From assembly GCF_000766145.1 (NCBI RefSeq), contig NZ_JNFB01000047.1, forward strand, positions 1-64,000: DNA of 64,000 bases, written 5' to 3'. The notes below the pieces were generated by a model that ran no database searches, was not told the origin of the DNA, and was given only the letters and a program-made list of their open reading frames with translations. Below are positions 8,502 to 16,936 of the stretch, one piece after another; position 1 is the stretch's first letter; each line of letters opens with the position of its first letter. The DNA comes from Paenilisteria newyorkensis. GTDB lineage: Bacteria > Bacillota > Bacilli > Lactobacillales > Listeriaceae. A program made the position numbers and the translations under genes.

Positions 8502-9518
8502 CTATTGTTTTTCAACCACATGTACATCTTCAAATGAACCGTATTTCGCCCACCATGGGGATGCTCCAGCGTTTAGTAAGCCGTCAAGGGATGTGATGTT
8601 TTCTTTGCCTTGTGTACGCAACCATTCGCGCAAAGCATCGTCGCCTTGTTTACCGTAGACTTCGATACCGTCTTTCCATGTTGCCCGACCACAAAGCACG
8701 CCGCTATATTGCACTTTATGCTCATTCGCAAAGGCAATCGTTTTGTGGAAAAGTTCAGCCGTCACGCCAGCGCTCAAATAAATGAACGGTAGTGGGCTTA
8801 GATCGGAACATTCTTCAAAATGGCGTCCTGCTTCTTCTTTCGTATAAACGGTTTCGCCGTCCGTGAAGCCTTCTACATATTTGAAGTTCACTGGAACCTC
8901 GAGTTTCAATACGTCCACACCATAACGCGGTTTGGAGAATTCTTTGATTGATGCTTTGACTTTCGCAGGTTTTAGTTTCGCGTATTCGGCGCTGGCTGAA
9001 TCTGTTACTTTGGCATCGTACGTAATCGGTTCTAGGAAGAATGGGATATCGACTTCGCGACATTCGGCGCCAATTCTTTCTAAGAACGCGTATTTGATTT
9101 CGTTGATTTCAGCAGGTTCATCTGGATCGTAATAGACTAAAATTTTCACTGCATCGCCGCCGCTTTCTTTGATACGGAGCGCGGATAAGTCAGCAATTAA
9201 ATCGGGAAGTTTACCGGGAGTTGTGGCATCGTAGCCAGTTTTTTCGTAAGAGGTTAGTAGGCCGCAGTTCTCGTTACGCGCTTTAATGGCAGGGGTACCG
9301 TATTGAAGATCAAGCAGAATGGCAGACGCGTAAGGTGTCAATTCTTCGGAGACCATTTGTTTGAAATCCTCTACATCTTTGTCGCTTTCGGAACCTTTTG
9401 CCTCTTGGATCATTTTCTTGAGGGAGCCACGTTGGTCAATCGCCAGTGCGGCAATAATTCCTTTATCATTAGAAAGTCTTTGTAAGCCATCGAATTTACC
9501 TTTTGTAATTTGTACCAT
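8502..9518 (-). CDS. lacD: Tagatose 1,6-diphosphate aldolase
   Basis: The 338-residue class I aldolase cleaves tagatose 1,6-bisphosphate to dihydroxyacetone phosphate and glyceraldehyde 3-phosphate. Family segments include IAALAIDQRGSLKKMI at the N-terminus, LLDLQYGTPAI, and KLEVPVNF carrying the likely Schiff-base lysine. ATG 9518 is preferred to an upstream in-frame ATG at 9593 because AAGGAG sits 9 bases before it. There are no other lac-tagatose genes in the window, so it probably works in general ketohexose phosphate metabolism. The neighbouring hydrolase and lipoprotein match the order I recall for lmo0539-lmo0541. Confidence 0.92.
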   Translation of the reverse strand: MVQITKGKFDGLQRLSNDKGIIAALAIDQRGSLKKMIQEAKGSESDKDVEDFKQMVSEELTPYASAILLDLQYGTPAIKARNENCGLLTSYEKTGYDATTPGKLPDLIADLSALRIKESGGDAVKILVYYDPDEPAEINEIKYAFLERIGAECREVDIPFFLEPITYDAKVTDSASAEYAKLKPAKVKASIKEFSKPRYGVDVLKLEVPVNFKYVEGFTDGETVYTKEEAGRHFEECSDLSPLPFIYLSAGVTAELFHKTIAFANEHKVQYSGVLCGRATWKDGIEVYGKQGDDALREWLRTQGKENITSLDGLLNAGASPWWAKYGSFEDVHVVEKQ

Positions 9519-9679
9519 AACTCTAATCTCCTTCTTTCTTTTTCTAGTTAGAACGCATACTTCATTACAATACCCTGAGAAAATGGGGCGCAAACCTAGA
9601 TTTGACTTTTGAAAACATGTCCTTGCATAACCTATTTTAACACCAAAATTGTTATATACAAAATAATTCGGGAATCTGG

Positions 9680-9708
9680 TTGCAATTTTGGCGTGAATGG
9701 GCTAGTAT
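9680..9708 (+). promoter_or_regulatory. Promoter of the beta-lactamase-fold hydrolase gene
   Basis: TTGCAA (9680-9685), a 17-base spacer and TAGTAT (9703-9708), giving a leader of about 85 bases before ATG 9801. Confidence 0.5.
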
Positions 9709-9800
9709 TTTGGGTAGGAGTTGTGCAAATCGGGGAATTGTATTGTGTCAAAATTCGTGGGGACGAAGCGAGCAATTTTACTAGGAAATGAGGACAAAGC

Positions 9801-10973
9801 ATGGCAAATCAGCAAATGAGCCGCTCCTCGAAACGGCGCAACAAAAAGAAACGTGATTTTTATATTGGTATTGGGCTGATTTTCGTGTTGTTGGTCGTGG
9901 TTTTTGTGGCTGTGAAATGGATAACGCCGGCGGAATTGGAAAATGCGGGTGAGAAGAAGAGCGCGGAGAAGGCGCCTGTGAAGCCGAAACAGGAGGCACC
10001 GAAGAAGCCAGTGGAGAAGGAAACGGCGACGGTTGCGGATAATAAGGCGATTGATGAGTATTTGGAGAGCATCGGTTTTAGTGGGACGGCGCTTGTGTAT
10101 CGCGAGGGCAAGATTGTGCTGAATAAGGGGTATAAAGCGGCGAATCGGGATACGGATGTTACTAATACGCCGGATACGGTTTATTATATTGGATCGTCTC
10201 AGAAAGCGGTCATTGCAACGGCGATACTGCAATTGGAAGAGCATGGCAAGCTGAACGTCAATGATTCGGTCGCAACGTATTTGCCGGATTTTCCGAATGG
10301 GAATCGCATAACGCTCCGGAATTTGCTGAACCACACGTCGGGCATTGTTGGACACACCGAGGAAAACGTGAAAATTACACCGGAGGACTTGATCAAGGAT
10401 ATTGAGGCGCAGGGCATTAAGCGTCAGCCTGGAAAATGGGATTATAATGATTCGAACTATAGCGTGCTAGCTTATATTGTGGAGCAGTTGAGCGGGGAAA
10501 AATTGATGACCTACGTGCAAAAGAACATTTTCGAGCCAGCGGGTATGAAACATTCGGGGATGTATACGACGTTTGATAAAGAGAAGAAACCGTCAGTTGG
10601 ATACAGTATTCAGAAGGACGGGACTTACAAAACGCCTTATTTGCCGGATTTATCGCAGCTTTATGGATGTGGTGATATGTATATGAGCGCGACGGATATG
10701 TATTTATTTGATCGGGCGTTGTCGGAACGGAAATTAATCAATGATACGAGTTTTGAGAAGATGTTCACAGCGGGAAGTGCTTCGGGATATGGAATGGGAT
10801 TCTATGCCGATCCTGGGAGCTATAATAGTCACGGGATTTTGAGTGGTTGGAACGTGTCGAATAGCTTTAGCCATAGCGGGAAAACGGTCGTGGTACTGCT
10901 TTCGAACATTCAAAATAATATCAAATCATTCGGTAAGGTAAATAATCGGATTTATCAGTTGTTGAATAATTAA
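9801..10973 (+). CDS. Membrane-anchored serine hydrolase, class C beta-lactamase / penicillin-binding-like
   Basis: The 390-residue protein has a basic N-terminus, one transmembrane helix at about residues 20-40, a Lys/Glu/Pro-rich linker (about 45-75) and an extracellular beta-lactamase-fold domain. The active-site SxxK motif is SSQK at about 132-135, the second motif region reads DYNDSNYS (the usual YSN is YND), and HSG near the C-terminus is the third motif. It probably acts on cell-wall peptides or D-amino acid esters as a carboxypeptidase or esterase, not as a true beta-lactamase. ATG 9801 is preceded by GAGGA. It converges on the siderophore-binding gene with a shared terminator. Confidence 0.85.
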   Translation: MANQQMSRSSKRRNKKKRDFYIGIGLIFVLLVVVFVAVKWITPAELENAGEKKSAEKAPVKPKQEAPKKPVEKETATVADNKAIDEYLESIGFSGTALVYREGKIVLNKGYKAANRDTDVTNTPDTVYYIGSSQKAVIATAILQLEEHGKLNVNDSVATYLPDFPNGNRITLRNLLNHTSGIVGHTEENVKITPEDLIKDIEAQGIKRQPGKWDYNDSNYSVLAYIVEQLSGEKLMTYVQKNIFEPAGMKHSGMYTTFDKEKKPSVGYSIQKDGTYKTPYLPDLSQLYGCGDMYMSATDMYLFDRALSERKLINDTSFEKMFTAGSASGYGMGFYADPGSYNSHGILSGWNVSNSFSHSGKTVVVLLSNIQNNIKSFGKVNNRIYQLLNN

Positions 10974-11011
10974 AGGATCAGATGCGTTTTGGGGGCGCAT
11001 CTGATCCTTTT
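10973..11011. terminator. Bidirectional terminator
   Basis: AAGGATCAGATGCG (10973-10986) pairs perfectly with CGCATCTGATCCTT (10996-11009). There is an A run before and a T run after. It serves both convergent genes. Confidence 0.92.
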
Positions 11012-11015
11012 GTTT

Positions 11016-11933
11016 TTATTTATTTGTTACTTTGTCGATCGCGTCTTGCATTTGGTATTCTCTGGATGGGGCTGTATAGTTGCTCCATTCATCGCTGTTC
11101 ACAGTGTATGCGTGTTTTGCTTTAACTGCTGGGATGTCTTTCCAAATTCCTGTTAGAAGAGTGTTGAGCTCATCCGTTGATTTGCCTTCTGGTGTGAGGA
11201 TGAATAGTTGATCGGCATCACTAACGTAGTCTGGAATGGCTTCTGCGGAAATGGCTTTCGTTTCTTTGTTCTTTTTAGCGGCTTCTGTTGGTGTGAAACC
11301 TGCTCCTGTGTAGATACCGTCGAACACAATTGGGTCATGGATATAGATTTCTTTACCCCAGAATTGGATAACAGCCGCTTTTTGATTTTCAATGCCAGCG
11401 TCTTTTAGTGTTGCTTTTGCTTCTTTGGATTCTTTTGCGTATTTTTCTTGGTAGGTTTTTTCGGCGTCTTTGGCATTGACTAAATTAGCGATATCAGTAA
11501 GTTGCTCGTCTGGTGTCACGCCGAATTTCGTTGCATAAACGGGCGCGATTTTTTCCAGGTTCGTCAACATGTCTTTTTGGTAATCGGAAATGATGATTAA
11601 ATCGGGTTTTAGTGAAGCGATTTTCTCCACGTTTGGCTTGTCGCCACCGATATTTTCAACGCCTTTTAGGAAGTCTGGGTAGATTCCCATGTAGTATTCT
11701 GTTGTGGCAAGCGGTTTAATGTCTAGTGCGTAAAGTTCCCCCGCGTTTTGAATGGCCACGATTTTCTTCGGTGTTGCTGGTAGTACTACGTTACGATCTA
11801 GCGCATCGGTTAGTGTACGCGCCTTGTCTTCTGTCTTCGCCTCATCACTCGAGCCTGAACCGCCACATGCTGCAAGTACCAGCCCTAACGTTAAAACAAC
11901 AAGTAGAAGTGCTGTTAATCTTCTCTTTTTCAT
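11016..11933 (-). CDS. Iron-siderophore ABC transporter substrate-binding lipoprotein
   Basis: The 305-residue lipoprotein has an N-terminal signal with lipobox LAAC (about residues 19-22), then a periplasmic-binding domain of the ferric siderophore type (PF01497-like), with PKKIVAIQNAGELYALDIKPL and IASLKPDLIIISDYQKD. It would capture a ferric siderophore or haem at the outer face of the membrane. No permease or ATPase gene is adjacent, so it must use a transporter encoded elsewhere. AGGAGG precedes ATG 11933. A near-consensus Fur box and a good promoter lie directly upstream, so iron repression is likely. Confidence 0.9.
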   Translation of the reverse strand: MKKRRLTALLLVVLTLGLVLAACGGSGSSDEAKTEDKARTLTDALDRNVVLPATPKKIVAIQNAGELYALDIKPLATTEYYMGIYPDFLKGVENIGGDKPNVEKIASLKPDLIIISDYQKDMLTNLEKIAPVYATKFGVTPDEQLTDIANLVNAKDAEKTYQEKYAKESKEAKATLKDAGIENQKAAVIQFWGKEIYIHDPIVFDGIYTGAGFTPTEAAKKNKETKAISAEAIPDYVSDADQLFILTPEGKSTDELNTLLTGIWKDIPAVKAKHAYTVNSDEWSNYTAPSREYQMQDAIDKVTNK

Positions 11934-11951
11934 CCTTAAACCTCCTGTAAT

Positions 11952-12003
11952 TGAAAACTATTCTCAATAAGATAATTATAGATGTAGTCTGGAGATTATT
12001 CAA
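11952..12003 (-). promoter_or_regulatory. Promoter and Fur box of the siderophore-binding lipoprotein gene
   Basis: On the minus strand TTGAAT (11998-12003), 17 bases and TATAAT (11975-11980) form a strong promoter. TGAGAATAGTTTTCA (11952-11966) downstream of the -10 matches the 7-1-7 Fur consensus TGATAAT-N-ATTATCA at 11 of 14 positions, so bound Fur would block the start of transcription. Confidence 0.8.
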
Positions 12004-12035
12004 GGGGTTTGGGAAAATAATTTTTTTGCGCACAC

Positions 12036-12062
12036 AAAAAGCCGAATCTGATGACCCGACTT
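12036..12062 (-). terminator. Terminator of the CBS/ACT gene
   Basis: On the minus strand AAGTCGGGTC pairs with GATTCGGCTT, with several G-U pairs, followed by TTTTTG. It lies 17 bases after the stop codon. Confidence 0.65.
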
Positions 12063-12078
12063 CTTGTATGTATTGTTC

Positions 12079-12720
12079 TTATTTCTTGAGTTTCAAATGT
12101 TCGACTTCGATGACGCGTAGGCCTTTTCGTTCGAGGTTGGCGACAATCGTGTCTTTTTCTGCTTCTGTGATGCCTGCTGGTAACGTTACGAGAACGCGGC
12201 GGATGTAGTCTTCTACTTGAGAATCCATCGTGATCAGGCTGGCAATCGTTGTGTGTTTGTCAATGATTTTTGTGATTTTTGTTAGTGAGCCGGGAACTTC
12301 GCCGGTTGCGATGGTGAGAACGTAGCTTCCTGAATCGATGTTCCAGGCGTCTTGCAAAACACCGAGCAGTTTACCGTGTGTTAAAATACCGTAAAAATCG
12401 CCTTGTTCATTTAGGACCGCGATGTATGGCAGTTCTTTGATTGTGAAGAAAACTTCGAAAAAAGAAGAATTAATGCCAATATGTTTCGTTTGGTTTTTGA
12501 TCAGACTTGTTACTGGATCTGATAAGTCTCCTCCGTTTGCGGCATGACGATAAATATGCATTTTGTAAATGTTCCCGATGAATTTCTCGCCTTTATTATC
12601 TAGAACGGGAACACAGCGATAGCCGGCTTCTTCCAAAATGTCCAGCGTTTCTTTCAGTGTTGCGGTTTCGGTAATGGTCGTTAAGTTGATTTTAGGGATG
12701 CAAAGATTTTTAATCAACAT
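12079..12720 (-). CDS. cbpA: CBS-pair/ACT domain protein, AcuB-like; probable c-di-AMP-binding protein CbpA
   Basis: The 213-residue cytosolic protein has two CBS motifs (about residues 5-65 and 75-130, with TLKETLDILEEAGYRCVPVLD and LPYIAVLNEQGDFYGILTHGK) and a C-terminal ACT-like domain (about 138-210). This is the architecture of AcuB and of Listeria CbpA, identified as a c-di-AMP-binding protein (Lmo0553 as I recall). Position also agrees: in L. monocytogenes that gene precedes an iron alcohol dehydrogenase and a POT transporter, as here. Binding of c-di-AMP is inferred. GGAG lies 10 bases before ATG 12720. Confidence 0.72.
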   Translation of the reverse strand: MLIKNLCIPKINLTTITETATLKETLDILEEAGYRCVPVLDNKGEKFIGNIYKMHIYRHAANGGDLSDPVTSLIKNQTKHIGINSSFFEVFFTIKELPYIAVLNEQGDFYGILTHGKLLGVLQDAWNIDSGSYVLTIATGEVPGSLTKITKIIDKHTTIASLITMDSQVEDYIRRVLVTLPAGITEAEKDTIVANLERKGLRVIEVEHLKLKK

Positions 12721-12813
12721 ATTTCGGTCACTCCAATCTTTTTAGTATGGGATGCGTCTCTTTTATTCTACCCCAGTTTGTTGCATTTGTATAGAAATGA
12801 CTGCATGAATTAG

Positions 12814-12872
12814 TTGACAATGCGATGGGGTGTCCTTTAGAATAGAGAAAACATTATTGATAATGATTATCA
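12814..12872 (+). promoter_or_regulatory. Promoter and perfect Fur box of the haem monooxygenase gene
   Basis: TTGACA (12814-12819), an 18-base spacer and TAGAAT (12838-12843) are followed by TGATAATGATTATCA at 12858-12872, a perfect 7-1-7 Fur operator spanning the expected transcription start. This predicts strong derepression on iron starvation. Confidence 0.9.
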
Positions 12873-12894
12873 GTGAGAAAGAGTAGGTGGCGTT

Positions 12895-13203
12895 ATGCAT
12901 ATTGAAACGGTGAGTATTGAGTTTGAGACGGGTAATAAGGAAAAAATGTTGCAATCTGTGGCGCATCATCGCGAAGAAATGGCCGAATTTGAAGGCTTTT
13001 TAGGATATGAGGTTTGGTTGAAGGAAGGCGCGCGGAAGTCGACGGTGATGAATGTGTCGCGCTGGGCGTCGAAGGAGCAGTTTACGGTGTGGATGAAGCA
13101 GCATCGTTATTTTCACCGTGAGATGAAGCGGACTGGTGGGGGCGGTGGCTCGGAATTGGTTGTGACGCGGCAGACGGGGTCGTATGATATGATTGAAGTT
13201 TAA
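12895..13203 (+). CDS. Antibiotic-biosynthesis-monooxygenase-fold protein, probable haem-degrading monooxygenase (IsdG/HmoA-like)
   Basis: The 102-residue ABM-fold protein has the dimeric ferredoxin-like pattern of haem-degrading monooxygenases: VSIEFETGNKEKM, EFEGFLGYEVW and SRWASKEQFTVWMKQH. The tryptophan and histidine of the IsdG-type active site may correspond to W57 or W66 and a His in QHRYFH; the N-terminal Asn of IsdG is not obvious. A perfect Fur operator lies just upstream, which fits a role in releasing iron from haem. AGTAGGTGG precedes ATG 12895. It is probably monocistronic. Confidence 0.8.
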   Translation: MHIETVSIEFETGNKEKMLQSVAHHREEMAEFEGFLGYEVWLKEGARKSTVMNVSRWASKEQFTVWMKQHRYFHREMKRTGGGGGSELVVTRQTGSYDMIEV

Positions 13204-13357
13204 GCAGGAATCTTTCGGGGTTTCTGTTTTTTTGTTTGAATTGGTGTAAAAAGGTGTATTTATAGTGTAGTGGTCCATTCGTTACAGATGGTGGGAATTG
13301 TGATAATATGGATACGTGACAAAATCTAAGGCAAAAAGAAAGCGGGGACTTTATACA

Positions 13358-14539
13358 ATGAATAAAGGAATTGCAAATTTTGATTATTATAACCCAACGC
13401 ACATCGTGTTTGGCAAGGACCGGATCGGCGAACTGGCGACACTGATTCCGACGGACAAGAAGGTGTTAGTGCTTTATGGTGGCGGAAGTGTGGAGCGTTT
13501 TGGTACGCTTGCGAAGGTTCGCGAGGCGCTTACTGGACACACGTTTGGTGAGTTTGGTGGGATTGAAGCGAATCCTACATACGCGACGCTGTTACGGGCG
13601 ATTGAACTCGTGAAGAAGGATGGCTATAATTATTTGCTGGCTGTCGGCGGTGGTTCTGTTATTGATGGAACGAAATTCGTTGCGGCGGGCGCGCTTTTTG
13701 ATAGTGAGCCGATTAATATTTTTGGTAGTGGGATTGGTGAGGGACTTCCGATTAAGGAGGCATTGCCGTTTGGTACGGTGTTGACGCTTCCTGCGACGGG
13801 TTCTGAGATGAACAGTGGCGGTGTCGTGAGCATTGTGGAGAAAAAAGCGAAACTTGGTTTTGGTAGCGCTGTGACGTTTCCGCAGTTTTCGATTCTTGAT
13901 CCGCAGTTGACGTATACGTTGCCGAAGCGCCAATTGGCGAATGGTGTGATTGATTCGTTTGTGCACATTATGGAGCAGTATATGACGTATCCGGTCGGCG
14001 GAATGGTGCAGGATCGATTTGCGGAAGGCTTGCTTGAGACGCTGATCGAGATTGGACCGGACGTGGTGGATGAGTCGAATCATGACTATAATCTGCGTGC
14101 TAACTTTATGTGGGCGGCGACTTATGCGCTGAACGGGACGCTGAACAAAGGGGTTCCGGGTGACTGGTCGAGCCATGGTTTGGGTCACGAGATTACGGCG
14201 CTGTACCATATTGACCATGCGCGGACGCTGGCGATTGTGTTGCCTTCGCTGCTTGAGATTCGTAAAGAGCAGAAGGGCGCGAAGTTGTTGCAATATGCGG
14301 AACGTGTTTGGCATATTACGGACGGGACGGATGATGAGAAGATTCAAGCGGCTATCGATAAAACGCGTGCTTTCTTTGAATCACTAGGTGCTCCGACGCA
14401 CTTCAGTGATTATGAGCTTGGCGAGGAAGTCGTGGATGCGCTCGTTTCGCAGCTTGAAAAACATGGTTTGACGGCTGTTTCTGAACGTGGGGATCAAACG
14501 CTTGATGTTAGTCGTGAAATTTATAAAAATGCCTTGTAA
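13358..14539 (+). CDS. Iron-containing alcohol dehydrogenase (NADH-dependent butanol dehydrogenase-like)
   Basis: The 393-residue group III dehydrogenase of the BdhA/YqhD type reduces aldehydes to alcohols with NAD(P)H. The nucleotide-binding region is LLAVGGGSVIDGTKF (about residues 91-105). Metal ligands lie in NGVIDSFVHIMEQY (Asp and His) and in SSHGLGHEITALYHIDHAR (two His). The start ATG 13358 follows GCGGGGA; an upstream GTG in frame (13316) has no supporting site. It lies upstream of the POT transporter, in the order I recall for lmo0554-lmo0555. Confidence 0.92.
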   Translation: MNKGIANFDYYNPTHIVFGKDRIGELATLIPTDKKVLVLYGGGSVERFGTLAKVREALTGHTFGEFGGIEANPTYATLLRAIELVKKDGYNYLLAVGGGSVIDGTKFVAAGALFDSEPINIFGSGIGEGLPIKEALPFGTVLTLPATGSEMNSGGVVSIVEKKAKLGFGSAVTFPQFSILDPQLTYTLPKRQLANGVIDSFVHIMEQYMTYPVGGMVQDRFAEGLLETLIEIGPDVVDESNHDYNLRANFMWAATYALNGTLNKGVPGDWSSHGLGHEITALYHIDHARTLAIVLPSLLEIRKEQKGAKLLQYAERVWHITDGTDDEKIQAAIDKTRAFFESLGAPTHFSDYELGEEVVDALVSQLEKHGLTAVSERGDQTLDVSREIYKNAL

Positions 14540-14559
14540 TATCGGCTAATTTTTCTTGT

Positions 14560-14607
14560 ACTCTTGGGACGCTGGGCGGTTTTTAGGCTCGGCGTCTAAC
14601 TGAGAGT
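14560..14607 (+). other. Long hairpin between alcohol dehydrogenase and peptide transporter genes
   Basis: ACTCT (14560-14564) pairs with AGAGT (14603-14607), and inside this GACGCTGGGC pairs with GCTCGGCGTC with two wobbles. No T run follows, so it is not a plain terminator. It could be a processing site, attenuator or RNA stabiliser in the leader of the transporter gene. Confidence 0.5.
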
Positions 14608-14636
14608 ATATTTTAATAGGGAAGAGGGGAGTCAGG

Positions 14637-16121
14637 ATGAGGACTATTCAAGATAGTAGTGGTAAGACGTTTTTTGGACATCCTAGAGGGCTCGCGACGC
14701 TGTTCTTTACGGAATTCTGGGAGCGTTTTTCTTATTATGGGATGCGCGCGATTCTTATTTTCTATATGTATACGGCGGTTGTCGATGGCGGGCTTGGCTT
14801 TTCACAGGCTACAGCGACGGCGATTATGTCGATTTATGGTTCGCTTGTCTACATGTCTGGCGTTATCGGTGGCTGGACGGCGGATCGGATTTTAGGGCCG
14901 CGGCGCACGATTTTTTACGGTGGTGTCCTGATTATGGTTGGGCACATCGCTCTGTCGTTTCCAGGGGGCGCGACGGCGTTATTTGTGTCGATGTTCTTTA
15001 TCATTATTGGAACGGGCTTTTTGAAACCGAATGTGTCGAATGTTGTTGGTGACCTTTATCCAAAAGGCGATCAAAAACGCGATGCTGGGTTTAGTATTTT
15101 TTACATGGGGATTAACTTGGGGGCTTTTATCGCGCCATTTATCGTGACGAACGTGTCGAATTCGGCTAATAGTTACCACGCTGGGTTTGGTGTCGCGGCT
15201 GTTGGGATGGCTGTGGGCCTCGTTGTATACGTGATTACTGGAAAAATGTATTTGCGCGATGCTGGGAAAAAAGTTCCGAATCCGTTAAAAAGTGCCGAGA
15301 AGAAAAAAATGTCTGGCTTGGCGTTGGGATTAGTAGTTGCGATCGCGGCGATTGGTACGATTGTGGCTTGGCTGCAAGGCGGATTTACATTGCAAACGGT
15401 GATTATGACGGTCACGATTATGGGTGTGATTATCCCGCTTATTTATTTTATTGTCATGATGACGAGTAAGAAAACGACGAAGGACGAGCGTTCGCGACTT
15501 ACAGCTTACATACCTCTGTTCCTTATTTCGGTCATGTTTTGGATGATTGAAGAACAAGGATCAACAACACTAGCCCTATTTGCGGCAAACCGAACGGATC
15601 TTAGCGTCGGCAGTTTTGAATTATCGCCGGGTGTATTCCAATCACTGAATCCGATGTTCATCATTATTTTATCGCCTATTTTCGCATGGATTTGGACGAA
15701 GCTTGGAAAACGGCAACCAGGAACACCGCGAAAATTTGCGCTAGGTCTGTTTTTTGCAGGTCTATCGTTCGTGATTATGATGTTGCCGGGATTGCTTGCA
15801 GGAAACACGACCACCGCGGTGAGTCCGATGTGGCTGGTGCTGAGCTTCTTTATCTGTATCGTGGGTGAGATGTGCTTGTCACCGGTCGGCTTATCGGCCA
15901 CGACAAAGCTAGCGCCAGCGGCATTTGCCTCCCAAACGATGAGTGTTTGGTTCTTGTCAGACTCGATGGCACAGGCGTTTAACGCGCAAACAACGCAATT
16001 CTTCAACGCAAAAACGGAGATCTTGTACTTCGGGATTTTCGGATTTGGTGCGGTAGCGTTCGCGATTTTACTATTCCTCGGCGCACCACTGCTCAAAAAA
16101 TACATGCGTGGCGTGGATTGA
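14637..16121 (+). CDS. POT/PTR family di-/tripeptide:proton symporter
   Basis: The 494-residue membrane protein has about 14 hydrophobic segments. The POT hallmark ExxER is present at the end of FTEFWERFSYYGMRA (about residues 24-38), and KPNVSNVVGDLYPKGDQKRDAGFSIFYMGINLGA carries the second family signature; it would import di- and tripeptides with protons. GGAAGAGGGGAG precedes ATG 14637. A terminator follows. It resembles DtpT of lactic acid bacteria and the transporter remembered as lmo0555. Confidence 0.95.
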   Translation: MRTIQDSSGKTFFGHPRGLATLFFTEFWERFSYYGMRAILIFYMYTAVVDGGLGFSQATATAIMSIYGSLVYMSGVIGGWTADRILGPRRTIFYGGVLIMVGHIALSFPGGATALFVSMFFIIIGTGFLKPNVSNVVGDLYPKGDQKRDAGFSIFYMGINLGAFIAPFIVTNVSNSANSYHAGFGVAAVGMAVGLVVYVITGKMYLRDAGKKVPNPLKSAEKKKMSGLALGLVVAIAAIGTIVAWLQGGFTLQTVIMTVTIMGVIIPLIYFIVMMTSKKTTKDERSRLTAYIPLFLISVMFWMIEEQGSTTLALFAANRTDLSVGSFELSPGVFQSLNPMFIIILSPIFAWIWTKLGKRQPGTPRKFALGLFFAGLSFVIMMLPGLLAGNTTTAVSPMWLVLSFFICIVGEMCLSPVGLSATTKLAPAAFASQTMSVWFLSDSMAQAFNAQTTQFFNAKTEILYFGIFGFGAVAFAILLFLGAPLLKKYMRGVD

Positions 16122-16133
16122 TTCATGAGATTG

Positions 16134-16169
16134 GGCGTTTTTCTTATTGCGAGAAGAGCGCCTTCTTTC
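16134..16169 (+). terminator. Terminator of the peptide transporter gene
   Basis: GGCGTTTTTCT (16134-16144) pairs with AGAAGAGCGCC (16152-16162), with wobbles, followed by TTCTTTC. Confidence 0.7.
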
Positions 16170-16230
16170 ATTGCAAAACGCCGCTGGGCTTGATACACTA
16201 AGGGTATCTTTTTAAGAAACGGTGGTGCTT

Positions 16231-16917
16231 GTGAAAATGGCTGGGAAAGTGACTTTATATGTGACGCGGCACGGAAAAACGATGCTGAATACGACGGAGC
16301 GGGTGCAAGGTTGGGCGGATTCGCCACTGACAGCAGAGGGCGTTCTTGTGGCGGAGCAGTTGGGACGAGGACTCGCGGATACGAAGTTTGAAGCGCTTTA
16401 TACAAGTGATCGTGGACGGACGCTTGAAACGGCGGATATCGTGATGCGACATGGGGCTTTTGAATTGCCTGTGAATCAGTTGAAAGGATTGCGCGAGTTC
16501 GGTTTTGGTAAATTTGAAGGCGAATACAATCTGTTTATGTGGGAAACGGTGAGTAAAATGCACGGATTTGATTCTGTGGAGGCGTTTTTTGAAGTACATA
16601 AGCACGATGCGCCGCGGGTTATGATCGATGCGGTAGCGGATATGGATGAGACTGGCATGGCGGAGAATTGGGATATTTTCACCGAGCGGTTGTTGCAGTC
16701 GCTGGATTTGATTTGTAGTGAGCAATCGGATGGCAATGTGCTCGTTATTTGTCACGGGATGGTCATTAATATCTTGCTTTCGCTACTTGATCCAACGCGT
16801 GTCGATGGTCCGATTGAAAATGCGAGTGTGACTAAAATCAGCTATGAAAACGGCAAATACACGGTGGAATCGGCGAACGATATGCAATACGTAGCGCGTG
16901 GGGTCGTTAAAAATTAA
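16231..16917 (+). CDS. Histidine phosphatase superfamily protein (phosphoglycerate mutase-like)
   Basis: The product of about 228 residues carries the RHG catalytic motif in YVTRHGKTMLN near the N-terminus and the second catalytic histidine in VICHGMVINILL near residue 175. These enzymes transfer or remove phosphate through a phosphohistidine. True cofactor-dependent mutase activity is unlikely, and the substrate is unknown. The start is uncertain: GTG 16231 sits 5 bases after GGTGG, while ATG 16237 and GTG 16222 are also in frame. It is followed after 19 bases by a small membrane protein gene, probably cotranscribed. Confidence 0.88.
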   Translation: MKMAGKVTLYVTRHGKTMLNTTERVQGWADSPLTAEGVLVAEQLGRGLADTKFEALYTSDRGRTLETADIVMRHGAFELPVNQLKGLREFGFGKFEGEYNLFMWETVSKMHGFDSVEAFFEVHKHDAPRVMIDAVADMDETGMAENWDIFTERLLQSLDLICSEQSDGNVLVICHGMVINILLSLLDPTRVDGPIENASVTKISYENGKYTVESANDMQYVARGVVKN

Positions 16918-16936
16918 GATAAAGGGATGAAGAACA

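Noticed and set aside
9519-9593. 25-codon extension of lacD
   Set aside because: The sequence is basic and unlike the family start. AAGGAG before ATG 9518 and the conserved start MVQITKGKFDGL support the shorter form.
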